From the NCBI GenBank assembly GCA_946699065.1, contig CAMPDV010000087.1, positions 248,001 through 312,000 on the forward strand: a stretch of 64,000 nt of DNA, written 5' to 3'. The number at the start of each line of letters is the position of its first letter. Position 1 is the stretch's first letter. The translations under genes and the position numbers were made by a program. Source of the stretch: Loxodes magnus. Its lineage: Eukaryota; Ciliophora; Karyorelictea; Loxodida; Loxodidae. This document shows positions 22,778-35,900 of the stretch, one piece after another. The notes beneath the pieces were generated by a model, which was given only the letters and a program-made list of their open reading frames with translations, did not search any database and was not told the DNA's origin.

Positions 22778-25700
22778 TCAACTAGTCTTTTCTTCCAATG
22801 TTTTCTTTTTATCTTCCTCAAGTCCACTGATATTACTTTCTTTCTCTTCCTCAAACTTTATAATTACACTTTTTTTTTCTTTGCTTTGTGTTGGACTATT
22901 AGGTTGTGAAGTCAAAAGAGTTTAGAAAGTTTCCATTAGTTTTTAAAGTAAGGTCATTTTGAGTTCTATCATCTGTCTAAGATCATAAAAGAAGTTTCAC
23001 ATTTCTTCATAATTTCCCTCAGTTCATAAATAAACGCAAGACATTTTTCTAAAATCCTTTATTGCTGCCCTTCTATTTAATTTCAAATCATTTTACTGCA
23101 GAAGTCTTACTTTTACTTTAGGTCTGTGTGTGATTGAGAAAATGCATATTTTTTCTAGGAAATTATGCTTTTAATCTTTTATAATCAAAGAATTAAAATC
23201 TCAAAAAAACTTATCACTATCAATACTCAAAAAATGGAAATTATTGAACTTCTATGCTATCTAATTGAGAAACTTTTTAAGAAATTGATGCTTTTCATAA
23301 ACATCGGGAATTATTAATTCATTCAGCTGCTTGCCTGGTTTTTTATTTATTAAATCCCATGGACCATTTTCTAAAACTAATACTTTTTTATTTTTTTCTT
23401 CCATTATTGGAATTCATCATTTGCCACTTGCATAAAAGGCAACTTTTACCAAACATCCTTTTCCACAAAAATCTCCTAGCTTTTCTTCTAGCTAATTGAA
23501 AGTGCTTATTAGACTAAATTATCAGTTCAAGCTTTATTCAGACTCTGGATCTTCTAATATAGTTAAAGGAATTCTCATAATCCTAAAAAAATTCATCATT
23601 TCAATCTGTACCTAGCCAAATTTAGACTGAATTAACTTCTTAGCGTCTTCTTCTTTGTTTACAATATTTTTTCCTATTATTTCTTTCATTTTTTCTTCCT
23701 ATATAATAGCTTATTTCATCAGCTACTCAGATTAAATATTCTTTTTCAAGGCTTACTTTAGTGAAGTTTTAAAAGAAGATTTTCTCACATAGTTTTAAAG
23801 GCTTTCCTTATGTAATGATTTGCCTTTTATTTCACTTTCTTTTTCTTTTGGATTTTCTTCATTAAAGCTTTAACTTCCCTAAATTCTAAGGCTTTCCTCT
23901 TTCTTCTCCTATTTGGCATCTTAAGCGGCTTCTACTATTTAGAAGACTTCCCATACTAGTGCAGTCATTAAGTTTAGAAGTATTATTAAAGAAAAATAGT
24001 AGAAAGAGGTAAAGAAGATGACACTCTTTTCAAAGTTTCCAGTATAATAAGCTCATTTATATATAACGGAAGTTCAATTAGCTCCAATAAATACCTAAAA
24101 CAAACTTAAAAAAGCCTGAGGAAAGGTCTAGAAATTTCCAAATACATCTCCATCATAACTATCATCAAATTCGACAACATCGAATATTTCCATTCCCACA
24201 ATTGCGTATATATAAAATAGCAAGCCAATAACACTCATTATTTTAAAAATGCTAGGAAAGCAACAAATCGTTTTGTAAAATAGTTCGTTCACTCTTTTAA
24301 ATGTTGATACCAGAAATCGACAAAGCTTGAAAGCTCGCATTAATCTAAAAGTTCTAAAGATCCTAAAAATTCTCTAGGATTTTCCTAATTTACTTAATTT
24401 GCTAGCTTTTGATATTTTAAGTGTGGAGAATATTCTCAAACTTGATAATCCAGCATTTAGAAAAATAGTAATGACAACTAGCACAAAATCAAGTTTATTC
24501 CAATTATCATTAAAATAACCTATAACTCCCAACCCAATAATTTTGACTATTGCTTCGCTTATAAAAATTCATACAATAGCATTGTCTGCTTTTTCCATCT
24601 GTTTGATATTTCCAACATTTGCTTCCTCTAAGATCATCATTAAAATAGAAACAAGAACAACTGCTATTATAAACGTATCAAACCATACATTGATCGCTAT
24701 TCTATCAAATTTAAATATTTTATTTACATAAAATCTGAATCCATTTCAGAAAGGTAAACTCCTGTAAACCTTTATTTTTAGCATCTCTGGATAATCAATT
24801 ATTGGTTCCATGAAATCGAATCACTCATAAGTGTCAATTGAGGTAGAATTTGGACTAACCTATTCCCATATAGCAGTTGCTAAATCTTTATTGAATCTTC
24901 CTTATTTGAAGAATCCTTCTAAAGCATTGAAAGTATGCTCTCGCTCTATTCTTCCTTACTAATTATAATCAAGAATCTGAAATACAGAAGTTAAAATTTT
25001 TCTTTCTTAAAACCTTTCATTTAAGATTATTTAAGCTCTCATTTTCTAAAATTAAAAAGCTTACTCTATAATAGTCAAACATTTATGCTACTGGTACTGG
25101 AATAAAAATTAGAACACTCATACAAATAAGAGGCATAAAAAAGAGCATACATGCTCAGGATCCTGTATCTTATATAACATCATATACTGCATTTGGATAT
25201 CCATTCAGTGTCATAAGAGCAAAAATTAAATGGCAAGCATGTGACATGTCAGTGAAATTTGATTCATATTCATCGTAATTTTTTTAATTAATTCCAATCA
25301 TTCTCAAGGCTATAACTCCACAAACTAATACAACACTTGAATATAAAATCCCCATTTCAACCATTTTGGAAAAAGTGCCTAAAATAGCAATTATTGTCTT
25401 TCTCATTTCTTTATAATAGATTACTAATCATAATGGACGGGTAACTCTATCAATTCTGAAGTACTCTCTTGGATAAATGGATATGTAGACAATGAAATCA
25501 ACAAAAGTAATAAAGAACAAAATAGAGTTCATAATAAACAATTTGCTTTTATATCACTACTTTCTACTTTGAATGTGAATTCATTGCATAAGTATGTCAA
25601 TGAAATAAATGGAAATTACTATCATCTCTGTTATAAAAAGATTATTTCATTAGGTACTTCATTTAGGTTCATTTCTATCTCTACTATTTATTGGAGCTCA

Positions 25701-27014
25701 GAAAGGTAGTGATAAATATGTAAATGAGGCAAGTAATAAAATTTTTCGTCACCTAGGATGAGTTTAAAACTCATAAATTCAAAGCTTTCAGCCACCTATT
25801 AAATCAAATCTACAAGTTCGTTAATAAAGAATGTCTCTTATATGACGAGTAGCTTTAGTAATTCTTTTATCAATACTCATTAGCTAAAGTTAAAGATCTA
25901 ATTAAGATTTCTGAAAAATTGACTACTATCTTTAAACTATTTCTTAATCTATAGAAGATAAATTTTTCCCTTATTTTTCAACTAAATCATTTAATAACTT
26001 TGCCTTCTAAAATTTTACAAAATCGCCTAGATTATTAGCTGGATCATTTGGTAACTCGTCATCTTCTGAGTCCTCCTTATTGCTTGTATTTTCAGCTATA
26101 TATCCTAAACTTTTTGATCCTGCATGAACTTTGTTAGGAGATTGATTAGTTAAAGGCGATTTTAAAGGAGACTATAAAGGAGTTAAAATGTTTGAAAGAA
26201 TACCACTTTTTAATCGATGATTTTCAGAAGGTGATAAAGGAGATGCTATCGAATTTTACTAATTCATAGATTTTTCCATCTGCTATCCAATTGCAGCTTT
26301 GATTAAAGTTTTACTAATCGTATAGCTTTTCTTATTTCTCCTTTAAAGAGGGCTGGTATCTTCACTAGTTGGATTTTTAATTTCTTCTTACTACTTTTTG
26401 GAATTTTAATTTCCTTTGCTAGACTTAGTACTTAGTGCTTATTTGTCTTATTAGATATTTTTTCTTGAATGTAAACCAGGTATATTGACTTCGAAAGTAG
26501 CGTCAGTATTAAGATTATTGAAACTTTTGTTTTCTTCAATATTTTCTATTTTCTTTTTACCTTTGCTAGTAAAATCAAGAGTAGTATTTTCAACTCTTAG
26601 CTGATTTTAATTAGAGTTTGAAGATTAATTTGAGTTAAGAGAATTTTTAGTTTCTAGTACGCTTGAATAGTTGTTTTCTACATAAGAATTTATTTATTAT
26701 AACTTGTTATTAAAACCCATATTTCGTGCTCTTACTCTCATTTATTTGAAATTTTAACTTAACTTTTTAACAAAATTTGGGGAATGAGGTTCTTAAGGTT
26801 CTTGATTTTTGCTACTAACCACACCAAAAAAGGGTGCAACTTCAGAACCAACATTGGATCTTGAAGTATTTGGTAAAGTTTCACTTTCTTAATTATGCTT
26901 CTGATAATTGCTATCTTACTAATCTTATTATTTTAGTTTGTACTTTTTACTCTTAGGTCGCTGCTTCTATTTTTCATCAGAAGGATCAGGTTTTTTATAT
27001 TTATACTGACTCAT
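22778..27014 (-). CDS. Two-domain voltage-gated cation channel, two-pore channel (TPC) type (1405 aa)
   Basis: Two exons (27014-25065 and 25045-22778) around a 19-nt intron. Residues 1-385 are a Ser/Asn/Lys-rich cytoplasmic head. Domain I (about 400-640) has six hydrophobic segments and a filter region FALMTLNGYPNAVYD, close to the N-x-P signature of TPC pore I. The I-II linker holds an EF-hand-like loop (DYNQQGRIEREH) as in plant TPC1. Domain II (about 740-1010) has a charged S4 (SQRIFRIFRTFRLMRAF), then pore FLSLFQVFIGANQTSVIYKW. A 400-residue C-terminal region follows with conserved-looking patches (FCGKGCLVKVAFYASGKWW, ENGPWDLINKKPGKQL) that I do not recognise. TPCs are dimeric Ca/Na channels of endolysosomes and vacuoles. 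Many TGA codons read as Trp, including a TGA-TGA pair at 23414-23419. Confidence 0.9.
25046..25064 (-). other. 19-nt intron in the channel gene
   Basis: Minus-strand sequence GTAAGCTTTTTAATTTTAG. Splicing joins MFDYYR to KMRAQIILNERFQERK and moves the frame into the EF-hand-like linker and domain II; unspliced sequence loses that frame. Confidence 0.85.
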
Positions 27015-28216
27015 TTTATTTAAGCAAGAAATTCAAACTTAAAAAATGTTTAAAATTGATTTAAATCTAATAAATTTAAGAATCTTTACTTCTATTCTAT
27101 ACTAAGTATCCAACCTTAGTTTCCTCTCAAAAGATAACTTTTTTATTTCCAAGCAATAAAAGCTACCAATACACTTAATTATATAGCATAGCAACTGCTC
27201 ATTGTATTTACAAGCCTACGAGAAATTATTTATTTTATAAATAGTGAAGCAAATAGAAATAGGAAGAAGTATAAAGTTATTCCTTTTTAATAGTAGTTTT
27301 TAATACTTTATTAAGTAATTGTTTGTACTTATTTAGAATTAAAGTAATTTGGGTGAATTTTCTCTTCATTAATCATTTAAAATAAGACGCTCTCAAGCAA
27401 TATTATTATTAGAGCAATAAATCTTCTTAATTAGTAAACTTATTACTTTCCAAAGCTGGTTATTTCTATTTAACTAATATAGCATTTGCTAATATTTCAC
27501 TTTTAATTTGTTACCTTTGTTAATTTTATACTTAACCATTACTTTCAAATTTTCCTTTATTAGTGACTGCTGAAGACTATCATTCTTTTAAAATTAATAG
27601 CAGGCTAAGATAATTTCCTTTTTATGATGCAGACGTTACTTTATTAAGCTATTTTCTAATTAATTTATCATATAGAAAGCCTTGGCTTATCTAGCTAAAA
27701 TAGTGTACTTCTATCTTTGCAGTAACTTAATTAAATTTATAGCAGACAATTAATCTTAGATTCTTAGGCAATTTGCAATAAATAGGCTAACTAAGTAGGA
27801 AATTTTAAATAAATGGGAGCATTTAATTTAGAGGTAGAATAAGCTTGATATTAAGTAATTTATATAATAAAGCTAGGAAAGCTCTACTAATAATAAAAGC
27901 TAAGGATCATAAAGCTGCAATGGACTTAATCTATTTATATAGTATTTTAACTTAAATAGCCTATCATTACTTTAATTGTTTTCTTTACTTTTTTAAACTA
28001 AAAAACGTAATAATCTGATAGTTAATCTAAAAAACTATGTCCTTACTAATATACCAGCTTTTGTTAATCTTCTAGTTTAAGCTGGTATAATGTATAGTAT
28101 TGAAATAAAGTAGATCGTAGTAGAAAATATCATTGGGTGATTTATAATTACAAGTGTAAAAGTTAAATAGATTAGAATGTAATATAATATAAGAATAGTA
28201 AATTTAATTATATTAA
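27015..28216. other. Intergenic region between divergent channel and LRR genes
   Basis: 1.2 kb of AT-rich sequence holding two 5' regions. A weak minus-strand frame (27671-27366, ATG to TGA, 101 residues, one internal TGA, starting MINQLENSLIKQRLHHKKE) has gene-like codons but no family match; I leave it as a possible small gene. Confidence 0.35.
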
Positions 28217-31200
28217 ATGACTACTTCTTAAAAAACTCATGAACCTATCGGGATTAAATAAAAGCAATTTCATGCTGCAAGGACTAAAAACTAGAACTTC
28301 TCTTAAAGAATTTTTCAGATGAGGGAATAAAATTTGCTTAAATTAAACTTAGAATTGCTATAGCCTAAATAAATTAAAAAACCACAATTTTAGATTCGTA
28401 GAAAGATCTAAAGCTTAATATAGTAAAGAGCTTCAAAGACTATCAACTTGGTTTAAAGTGAAGAAACTGCAGACACTGCAGATTGGAATTTGAAATAAGA
28501 TGGTTAAGAGCGTAATTTAATAAAGAGTTCTATTTCTATGAAAAACTTCATCTAAGATAATAGACTGATTTGGGGGTCACAATCTGAAAGAAATAATTAA
28601 AATTCATATTAGTAATTGTCTTAGAAGTTTCAATGAGAAAAAGAAAGCTTAACTGAAAGGAAGCATCTTTTCAAAAATGATTCTTTAACTCCCTTAAAAT
28701 CTCTTTAGTTTGTAGGAAATTAAGCAAAGAATATTTTTTTCAAGAACTATAAAGATTTTAGTGCTATTAAAAAGACTTAAAACATTCCTGAAATATACGT
28801 TAAGTATTTCGAAAACTTGAAAAAGGAAAGATTAAAACCTGAACCTATGGGAATTTGTAGAAATAAAGGTAGTGATTTCTAGATTGATATTTCAGATTAT
28901 TCAATGGGAGAAAAATACGGAAAAGTATTCAGCAAGGTAATTAACTAAATTCCTTTTCTTTAAAAAATAAACTTAAAGTAGAATAGATTACTGGATCCCT
29001 CATGCTACTAAATACTCTAGAACATACCCAAAACTACTTAAGAAATTAATTTATCATGCAATAAAATAGGAGAATAGAGTATTAAGCAAATAATCGAAAT
29101 ATTAAATCTTAATCAACTGAAAATTTTGCATCTTGAGAACTGTAATTTAACGGACTAAATGCTTGAAAGCTTTTATAAAGTTTTGTTTTATAATAACTCG
29201 ATAGAGGAAATTAACTTAAGTAGGAACTGTTTATAAAAAGAATCAGGATTTAGGATAGGAGAAATCTTAAAACATAATAACTCAATCAAAATTCTAAATC
29301 TTCATTGAAATCAAATATCTGGAAAGGGAGCTATTGGCTTTTTTGAGAAGCTTAAAGAAAATGCTAATTTGTAATAGTTAGATTTTAGTTGAAATGGCAT
29401 GGGAAATTCCAATTCCTAGATTAGTGAGCAAATTTGCAACGCCATAGCAAGTTTCTTAAGTGAACATTCAAGTTTGATTCACTTTGATATTTCTAATAAC
29501 TACTTTAGTAAAAAATGCTGCGAAATTATTTCAAAAGGCTTAGAAAATAATCATTCAGTTTTAGGTCTCCATATAAACGGGAATTCAGGAAGAGTAGATT
29601 ATTAAGGGTTTCTTCATCCTATAGATAGTTATGAATTCTCAAAAATACAGAACACTCCTCGAATACTGTAAAATAAAGTGAAATGGAAGAAACTAAAAAA
29701 TGATTAAAACAATTGCTGATTATGCGAAAAGTGGGTTTAGTATCAGTTTAAGTGAATTCCTGGTGAATCGGGAAATTTCTGATAACATCCTGCTTTTATT
29801 CATCTGGATGTGGATAATTATGATCCTATTTTAATGATAGAACTTGAAGATGGAAGCTTTGGCTGCGAAAGAGTCTTGCCCGTTAAGCCTGTAAGGTATT
29901 TTTTTAACTTCAATGGAATTTTTCAGATAGCTCATGACTAAAGCATAATATAAATGGAAAAATAATTTGAATAGGAAATTTCTTACGCAGAAAAGTAATT
30001 CAATGTTTAAACAAAGCAAATGAACATAGTCTATATGAAATAAAATAATTTAAGCATAACTTTGAAGCCAAGATAAAAAACAAAGGAGTGAACTAGTCCC
30101 TCTCCTGTATATTATAAATGATCTGTTCCTAAATCTATTTTCAAATGTTACATATTAGAAAACGAATAATTACTTAGCGAATGTTTTGAATTTGATTGAA
30201 ATTGTAGTAGAATCACCAAGTTTATCAAAGATGAAAATGAGCAACTACTTACTAAAAACTTTCTGAGGACTATTTATAAAAATATTAAGGATACATATAA
30301 ATATTACTCTGCTATTAGCTAAAATGCTGGACTTTTTTCAGTAACATAAAATGCCTTTTTTGACTTTCTAAGCTAATGTAATGTATTTGATAAATAATTC
30401 AAAACTTCTGATTCTGATTTCATATTCATATCTTCAAGATACTCTTAGGCTAATCCTTTAAATCCTCCTAATAACTTAGTCAGATATTAATTTATGGAAG
30501 CAATTGTGAGGATAGCCCATGATAAATTTGTAAAAACAGATAGCGTAGAGAGGATAAGTCAAGCAGTGAAGAAGCTTTACAATTTCCATTTAAAGAAGTT
30601 TACTAAAAATTTTGATCCTGTAGCTTGAAGGTAAAACTACATGTGTGAAGAAGTTGATTTTATTTACCGTAAATATTATTATCTCATCAGTGATGTCTTT
30701 AAGAAATATAGTGGCAAAAATAAACTTCCTGGATAAGATAATTTTATGAGCTTAGAAGAATTTGACACTTTGATACATGATCTTAAGGTCATTAATATGG
30801 AGTTAGTTGAAAGAGACATAAATGTATGCTTTAACTTGAGTGTCATGACTTAAGTTGATGAATTGCATTCTGAAAGACATTTGCAAATGAAATTTGTTGA
30901 ATATTTAGAAGCTCTTGCTAGAGTTGCTGATTTGGCTAATATACAGACTCCATTCTGATATAATAAGCTTTAGGATTATAAGCAAATACAGTTCAAAGAT
31001 GAAGACGCTAAAAACCTTTCTCTATGAAGAAAAATAGAAAATATGATTCCTCATTTATTCTTATGCTGCTCCAAGTAAACACAGGAAAACTATTAATGAG
31101 ATCAAAATGGAATTTTTTAATATGAAGCTATGGATTTTAAAATCAATCAATAGAAGGATAATACAAGCAACAACTTTAACTAAAAGCTTAAATAAAATTT

Positions 31201-31384
31201 AAGGTCCATTATATAAAGAAACTTGATAAAAAACAGTTCTAACAATCTTATAGGAAATCCAGTTTAATTGACAAGAAGTAAAAATAAATTCCAAAAAATA
31301 GATTTGAACTTAATTGCTTCTCCTGAAGAAGACTTCTTAGAAAAAATACCTGATAAAGTAGATGAAAGCCAAGAATTAAGTTGA
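28217..31384 (+). CDS. Leucine-rich-repeat protein with a conserved C-terminal half (1055 aa)
   Basis: A single open frame from ATG 28217 to TGA 31382. Residues 1-240 are basic and disordered. About 250-450 carry ribonuclease-inhibitor-type LRRs: LQKINLKQNRLLDPS, TQEINLSCNKIGEQ, LKILHLENCNLTDQML, IEEINLSRNCLQKESG, IKILNLHWNQISGKG, LQQLDFSWNGMGNS, LIHFDISNNYFSKK, VLGLHINGNSGR. Two of the conserved strand positions use TGA (HWNQ, SWNG) where the family has W, Y or N-flanking aromatic residues. The second half (WVQYQFKWIPGESGNFWQHP, FFNFNGIFQIAHDQS, then FVEYLEALARVADLANIQTP) resembles long LRR proteins of ciliates and flagellates with degenerate EF-hand-like segments. A cytoskeletal or ciliary scaffold role is possible; the exact family is not assigned. 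Confidence 0.85.
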
Positions 31385-31663
31385 TAACTTTATCTTAGAC
31401 ATTCTTTATGATTTATTATTAAATGATTCTTAAATTAACATAGTAATAGTCTAAGAATTTTAAAGCAATGTTGCTAGTTAATTTACACTTATTTACAAAT
31501 TTATAATCAATAGGGAGATAGCGGATAAACTGATACAAAAGATATGAATATGATGCTAAATAAAGAAAGATGCAATAGGATATTTAATAAAAGCTTATAA
31601 GAGTAGATGAATAGTTTATATATTAAGTATATTAATAGTTGTATTTTATAATATTATTTCTAG
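31385..31663. other. Short tail-to-tail spacer
   Basis: About 280 bp between convergent stops, AT-rich, no hairpin terminator or gene seen. If the dehydrogenase lacks a terminal intron its reading frame would extend through here to TGA 31509-31507. Confidence 0.5.
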
Positions 31664-32442
31664 TCAAAGTCTGTAGAATAGTATCCATCTACTTAAAGAT
31701 AAGGACTTTAAAAATTAGTTTAAATTAGGTTTTTGGGATTTCCACTTACTACAATAATCTCTCCATTTATAAATTTAGCTTCATCACTACATACAAATGC
31801 AGCTGTGTTTGCAATATCCTAAACATCTCCTACATAACCTTTATAATTTTGCCATAGAACTTTACTAAACTCAGTCTTTATTAATCCTGGAGCTATTGCA
31901 TTTACTCTAACATTTTAAAGCTCATCAGCTAAAGATTTTACCATAGCTTCGATTGCAGCTTTTGTTACTCCATAAAGAGATATAGGATGATAAGGATTCT
32001 AAGCTGCAACGCTTGAAATGAAAAGAATATTAGGTTTTACACTTAAGTAAGGAAAGACACATTAAGTCATAAATAGCTAGGAAGCTACATTTATATCAAA
32101 AATCCTTTCAAAGTTTTTCTAAGTAGTTTCTATTAATTTGCAAAGCTAGGTATTAGTTGCAGCATTGTTTACAAGCACATCAATTTTACCAAATGTTTCA
32201 TAGGACAATTTAACTAATTTTTCTCTATCCTCAGCAACTCCAATATGACACTATACTGCTAAAAAGTTCTTTTTCTAATAGTTTTCCTTTTCTAAGATTT
32301 GAATGGCTTAGTTTAAATTATGCTGCTTTCTTGAACAAATTGTAACATTTCCTCCTTCCTTCAGAAATTGCTTTGCAATAGCGAATCCTATTCCTTAAGT
32401 AGAACCTGTTACTATACAATTTTTATTAGCAAATCTTTTCAT
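31664..32442 (-). CDS. Short-chain dehydrogenase/reductase, DHRS4-like (about 245 aa)
   Basis: Classical SDR with NAD(P) fold: [20 protein letters not shown] holds the TGxxxGIG dinucleotide loop, ICSRKQHNL suits NADPH, then VLVNNAATN, catalytic FISSVAAQ (Ser), [11 protein letters not shown] (YxxxK) and [13 protein letters not shown]. The nearest relatives are DHRS4-type carbonyl/retinal reductases. The C-terminus is unresolved. Read without splicing, [13 protein letters not shown] aligns with the DHRS4 end but the frame stays open to TGA 31509-31507 (311 aa). Splicing a 44-nt segment that starts GTAAGTGGAAAT within this motif reaches TGA 31666-31664. I give the second stop with reserve; the start MKRFANKNC at 32442 is firm. 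Confidence 0.85.
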
Positions 32443-32930
32443 TAATTTAAACAGCAAAAATACTTTTTAAAAGCATCCCTTATTCACTAATCATACTTAA
32501 AATTTCTTATTCTTGCTTATACTAAGATAAGCATAGTAATAGACTTATACAATACGAATAGAAATAAAAGGGTTAATTAGTATAATAAGCAATAGAAGTA
32601 TATGAATAATATGAATATAACTGCTATATTTAAATAAGCATACTAATATTAATCATTACACTCATTACTCTTTATACTACACTATTTATCATATCATCTC
32701 TATAGTGTAACTAACTCTGCTTACTTATATTTTAAGACTAATATTTAAAGTGTAGTAAGATAGAATCCTATTTATAGCATTAAGATATAGTTATGGCTTC
32801 ATGTAGAAGAATTGCTAAGAAGCTTGTAAGATGAGAATGATAAAATTGAAATTAGGTGAATTAAAAAATATAGGGGTATAATATAGATGAGCTAGATTAT
32901 TGTTTAATATAAGTTAATAAGGAAAATAGT
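32443..32930. promoter_or_regulatory. Bidirectional 5' region
   Basis: 488 bp between the head-to-head dehydrogenase and AXDND1-like starts; it must hold both promoters. No motif can be named, and the sequence is as AT-rich as other spacers. Confidence 0.4.
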
Positions 32931-35900
32931 ATGAGCAAATCTTATAATTTACCCAAATTAAAAAATTAATACAAAGTCAAGAAACTTTAATTAACTGACT
33001 TCTCATCTCCAAAAAACTGCCTTTAAGAACATAATTTAACTTCAGGACAGATAAACTTATAAAAGTTTAACACGGAAAGAACTTTGGCTCTATCCATTAA
33101 CTAAATGCTTAATACTACCAGAAATAAGTAATTTTTTTAACAGCAAAGCAAAATAAAATCGAATGCAGATTCAGCAGATGTAAGCTATCTGTTGGAATAA
33201 AGATTGTTGACTAGATAATAAACCATTATAAATATAAATAATGGCTAAGAAATTCCTTTACCTACTGATATTTAAGATTAGGAAAACTTGATGAATGAAA
33301 ATAATTAATAGGAATAGAGTAATATTAACATCTCTCATTTCATCGTTCCTTCTGCTAATAAAGGATTAAACCTTTAAAAAATATAGTCAATCATTAATGG
33401 ATAAACCAACTTGTTTGATATAAAAAAGAAAGGTTTAAGAAAAGAAGATCCTGTTGATAATTTGTAGACGGATCCCTTTACTAATTATAAAGGGTATAAG
33501 TGTCTGTAAACTGATCTGGGTCCTCCAACAGGGAGAAAAGATGCTGAGTTTGTACTTAATTGGTTGCAAACAATGCTAGATAAATATGTATTTAACAAAG
33601 TGCAAACTGGTAATATGTACAAGTATACCAAGCAATTCCAGCATTTGTAAATCATATTATCTTTGGCTCTTAAGGAAATCATTAGATAAATCAAAGTCCA
33701 GTGCGTTGAAAGAGCACAAACCTTGGAAATGATTTTAAAATGCTATTTTGATATTTTCAGCTAAACAGACATAAATAAAAAAGCGAAAATATAAAAGATG
33801 AAGCAGAAAATATAAGAATATGAAGAGAAGTTATAATCCAAAACTTCTTCGTTTTCATTGTAAAATACTCCTTAGAATAAAGGATTACATTATTTTCAAG
33901 AATAGGCTTAATCTTAACTGAAAGGATCTAAAGAGAAATATGCATTAAATTAACAAATTGTAGAGTAAATTGGAATTTAGAGCAAAGATAATAAAAACTA
34001 AAGAATTATCAAATATGAAAGATATATTAGCTCTTTAATTGCTCAGATAAAATTTCAAGAGGAGTAGCTTATCAACTTTTAGAATTAGACCTAAAAAATG
34101 TAGGTTCAAATTGAAGAAGATACTAAGAGACAAGGAAATTTGTCAAAGATTTGCGAATATCTACTCTTATAAAAGAAAATATATCTTCAATAAGAAACTG
34201 AAGAATTCAACAATTAGCATTAAGAAGATTGACTATAAATCTAGTTGAAAAAGGAATAATAATTTATGGATCAAAACCTTGATTAACTATTTTAATAGGC
34301 TGCTTTACTTTAAGAAAATAGGCCTAAAGAAGATGAAAAAAAACTTGTTTAGTCTGATTAAAAATATCCTCTTAAAAAAGAATTTGCTACTCGAAGAGTA
34401 GTAAGTACTCAAACTGACTCTTAGAAATAGCAAGAAATATAAATTAGAATTAACCACTTCCTACTATCTTGCTCAAAAATCTTAATTGATAAGTTGATTT
34501 ATTTTAAAGAAAAAGAATAACTAGAATAATAGCGAAAACCAGTAAAGAAAAAATAAAAGACAAATTACAAAACTTAGAACGATTAATCTTTATAATTAAA
34601 GATTTTAAAAGCTAAGAATGAAGTGCTAAAAGTTGACAAATACGTATAAGTAAATATATAGTCAGAAACTAGTTAGGAAAAAATCCAGTTATAATATTAA
34701 GCTTAAGAAGAATAAAAAGAGGTATATGAGGCTAAAAAATCGAGAAAGAAATTTTAGGATTAAGAGTATTCTAATGAATCTACGAAATAATTAGAAGCAA
34801 ATAAAACTGCAACTTTGAAGGAAGTTATTTCTCCTAAAATAAAATTAAGCCAAAAATAAGATAAAGTGAGTTTGAAATAAACGTAAAGTTAAAAGAGTTT
34901 AATTAAAGAGTCAGAAAGTCTCTAAACTTCTAGAAGTAATATTAAAATAAATTTAAACGATTAGCAAAAAGACGGTAAATAAACTATATAATATAGAAGA
35001 CCTTCAATCTAAATAAATACTAGCATAGACAAAGAACTTTATGTTTAAAGTATTTCTAAAGCAGAAATTTAATAAAAAATGGAAGATTTAAAGTGGTAAA
35101 ACTAAAAGCATATTCAAAATGCTATGAAAAATCAAACTAATAAATAAAAAAGTTCATAAGATAATGACATAGCTAATAAAAGTAAAGAAATTAGTAGAGA
35201 AACTAAACAAACTATGGATTAAAACGTTTAAAGTATATCAATTGAATAAATAAAAAATAACCTTTTAACAACTTAAGAAATTTCAAATATGATTACCAAA
35301 TAAAGAACCTACGAGGAGTTTCAGGATAAAAGAAACGATAAGCACAGTTTGTTTGGAGAACTAAAGAAAGAATTTGAATAGTTTAGTTAAAAAATAAAAT
35401 AACTTAGAGGTAAAGCTTTAGATGCTTCTGAATCATCAGGAGATGAAGAATTCTTTATGTAATAATATCCTGTTTAAGTAACTTTAGCTTTAGATAATTT
35501 AAGATATGCTATAAAATAGGCAGTAGAAAAGCAAAAATTTAATGAAATTATGAATGATTAAGAATTCAAATAAAAAGGATAAAAAATGAGATCACTATTA
35601 GAGAGGCTTTGCATGTAGAAAACTTAAAGTAAAGAATAAATTTTAATGGCTGATATTTAAACTCAAACTGACTTAACATAAAATTTCTTTCTAAGCTTTA
35701 GAGCCAAAAAATTATGAAAAAAGCTCCAACATATTCCAACTCGCTCTATAGAAGAAAGCAATTTAGAAACTACAAACAGCTTTGAAAAGGATTAATATTC
35801 TTAAATTTAAGAAAGTGATCTTTTAAATAAAACAAAAGATTCATCATCAGATATACAGAGTTTGAAAAAAGTTAGATCTCTAAATATTGAAATAGAAAAC

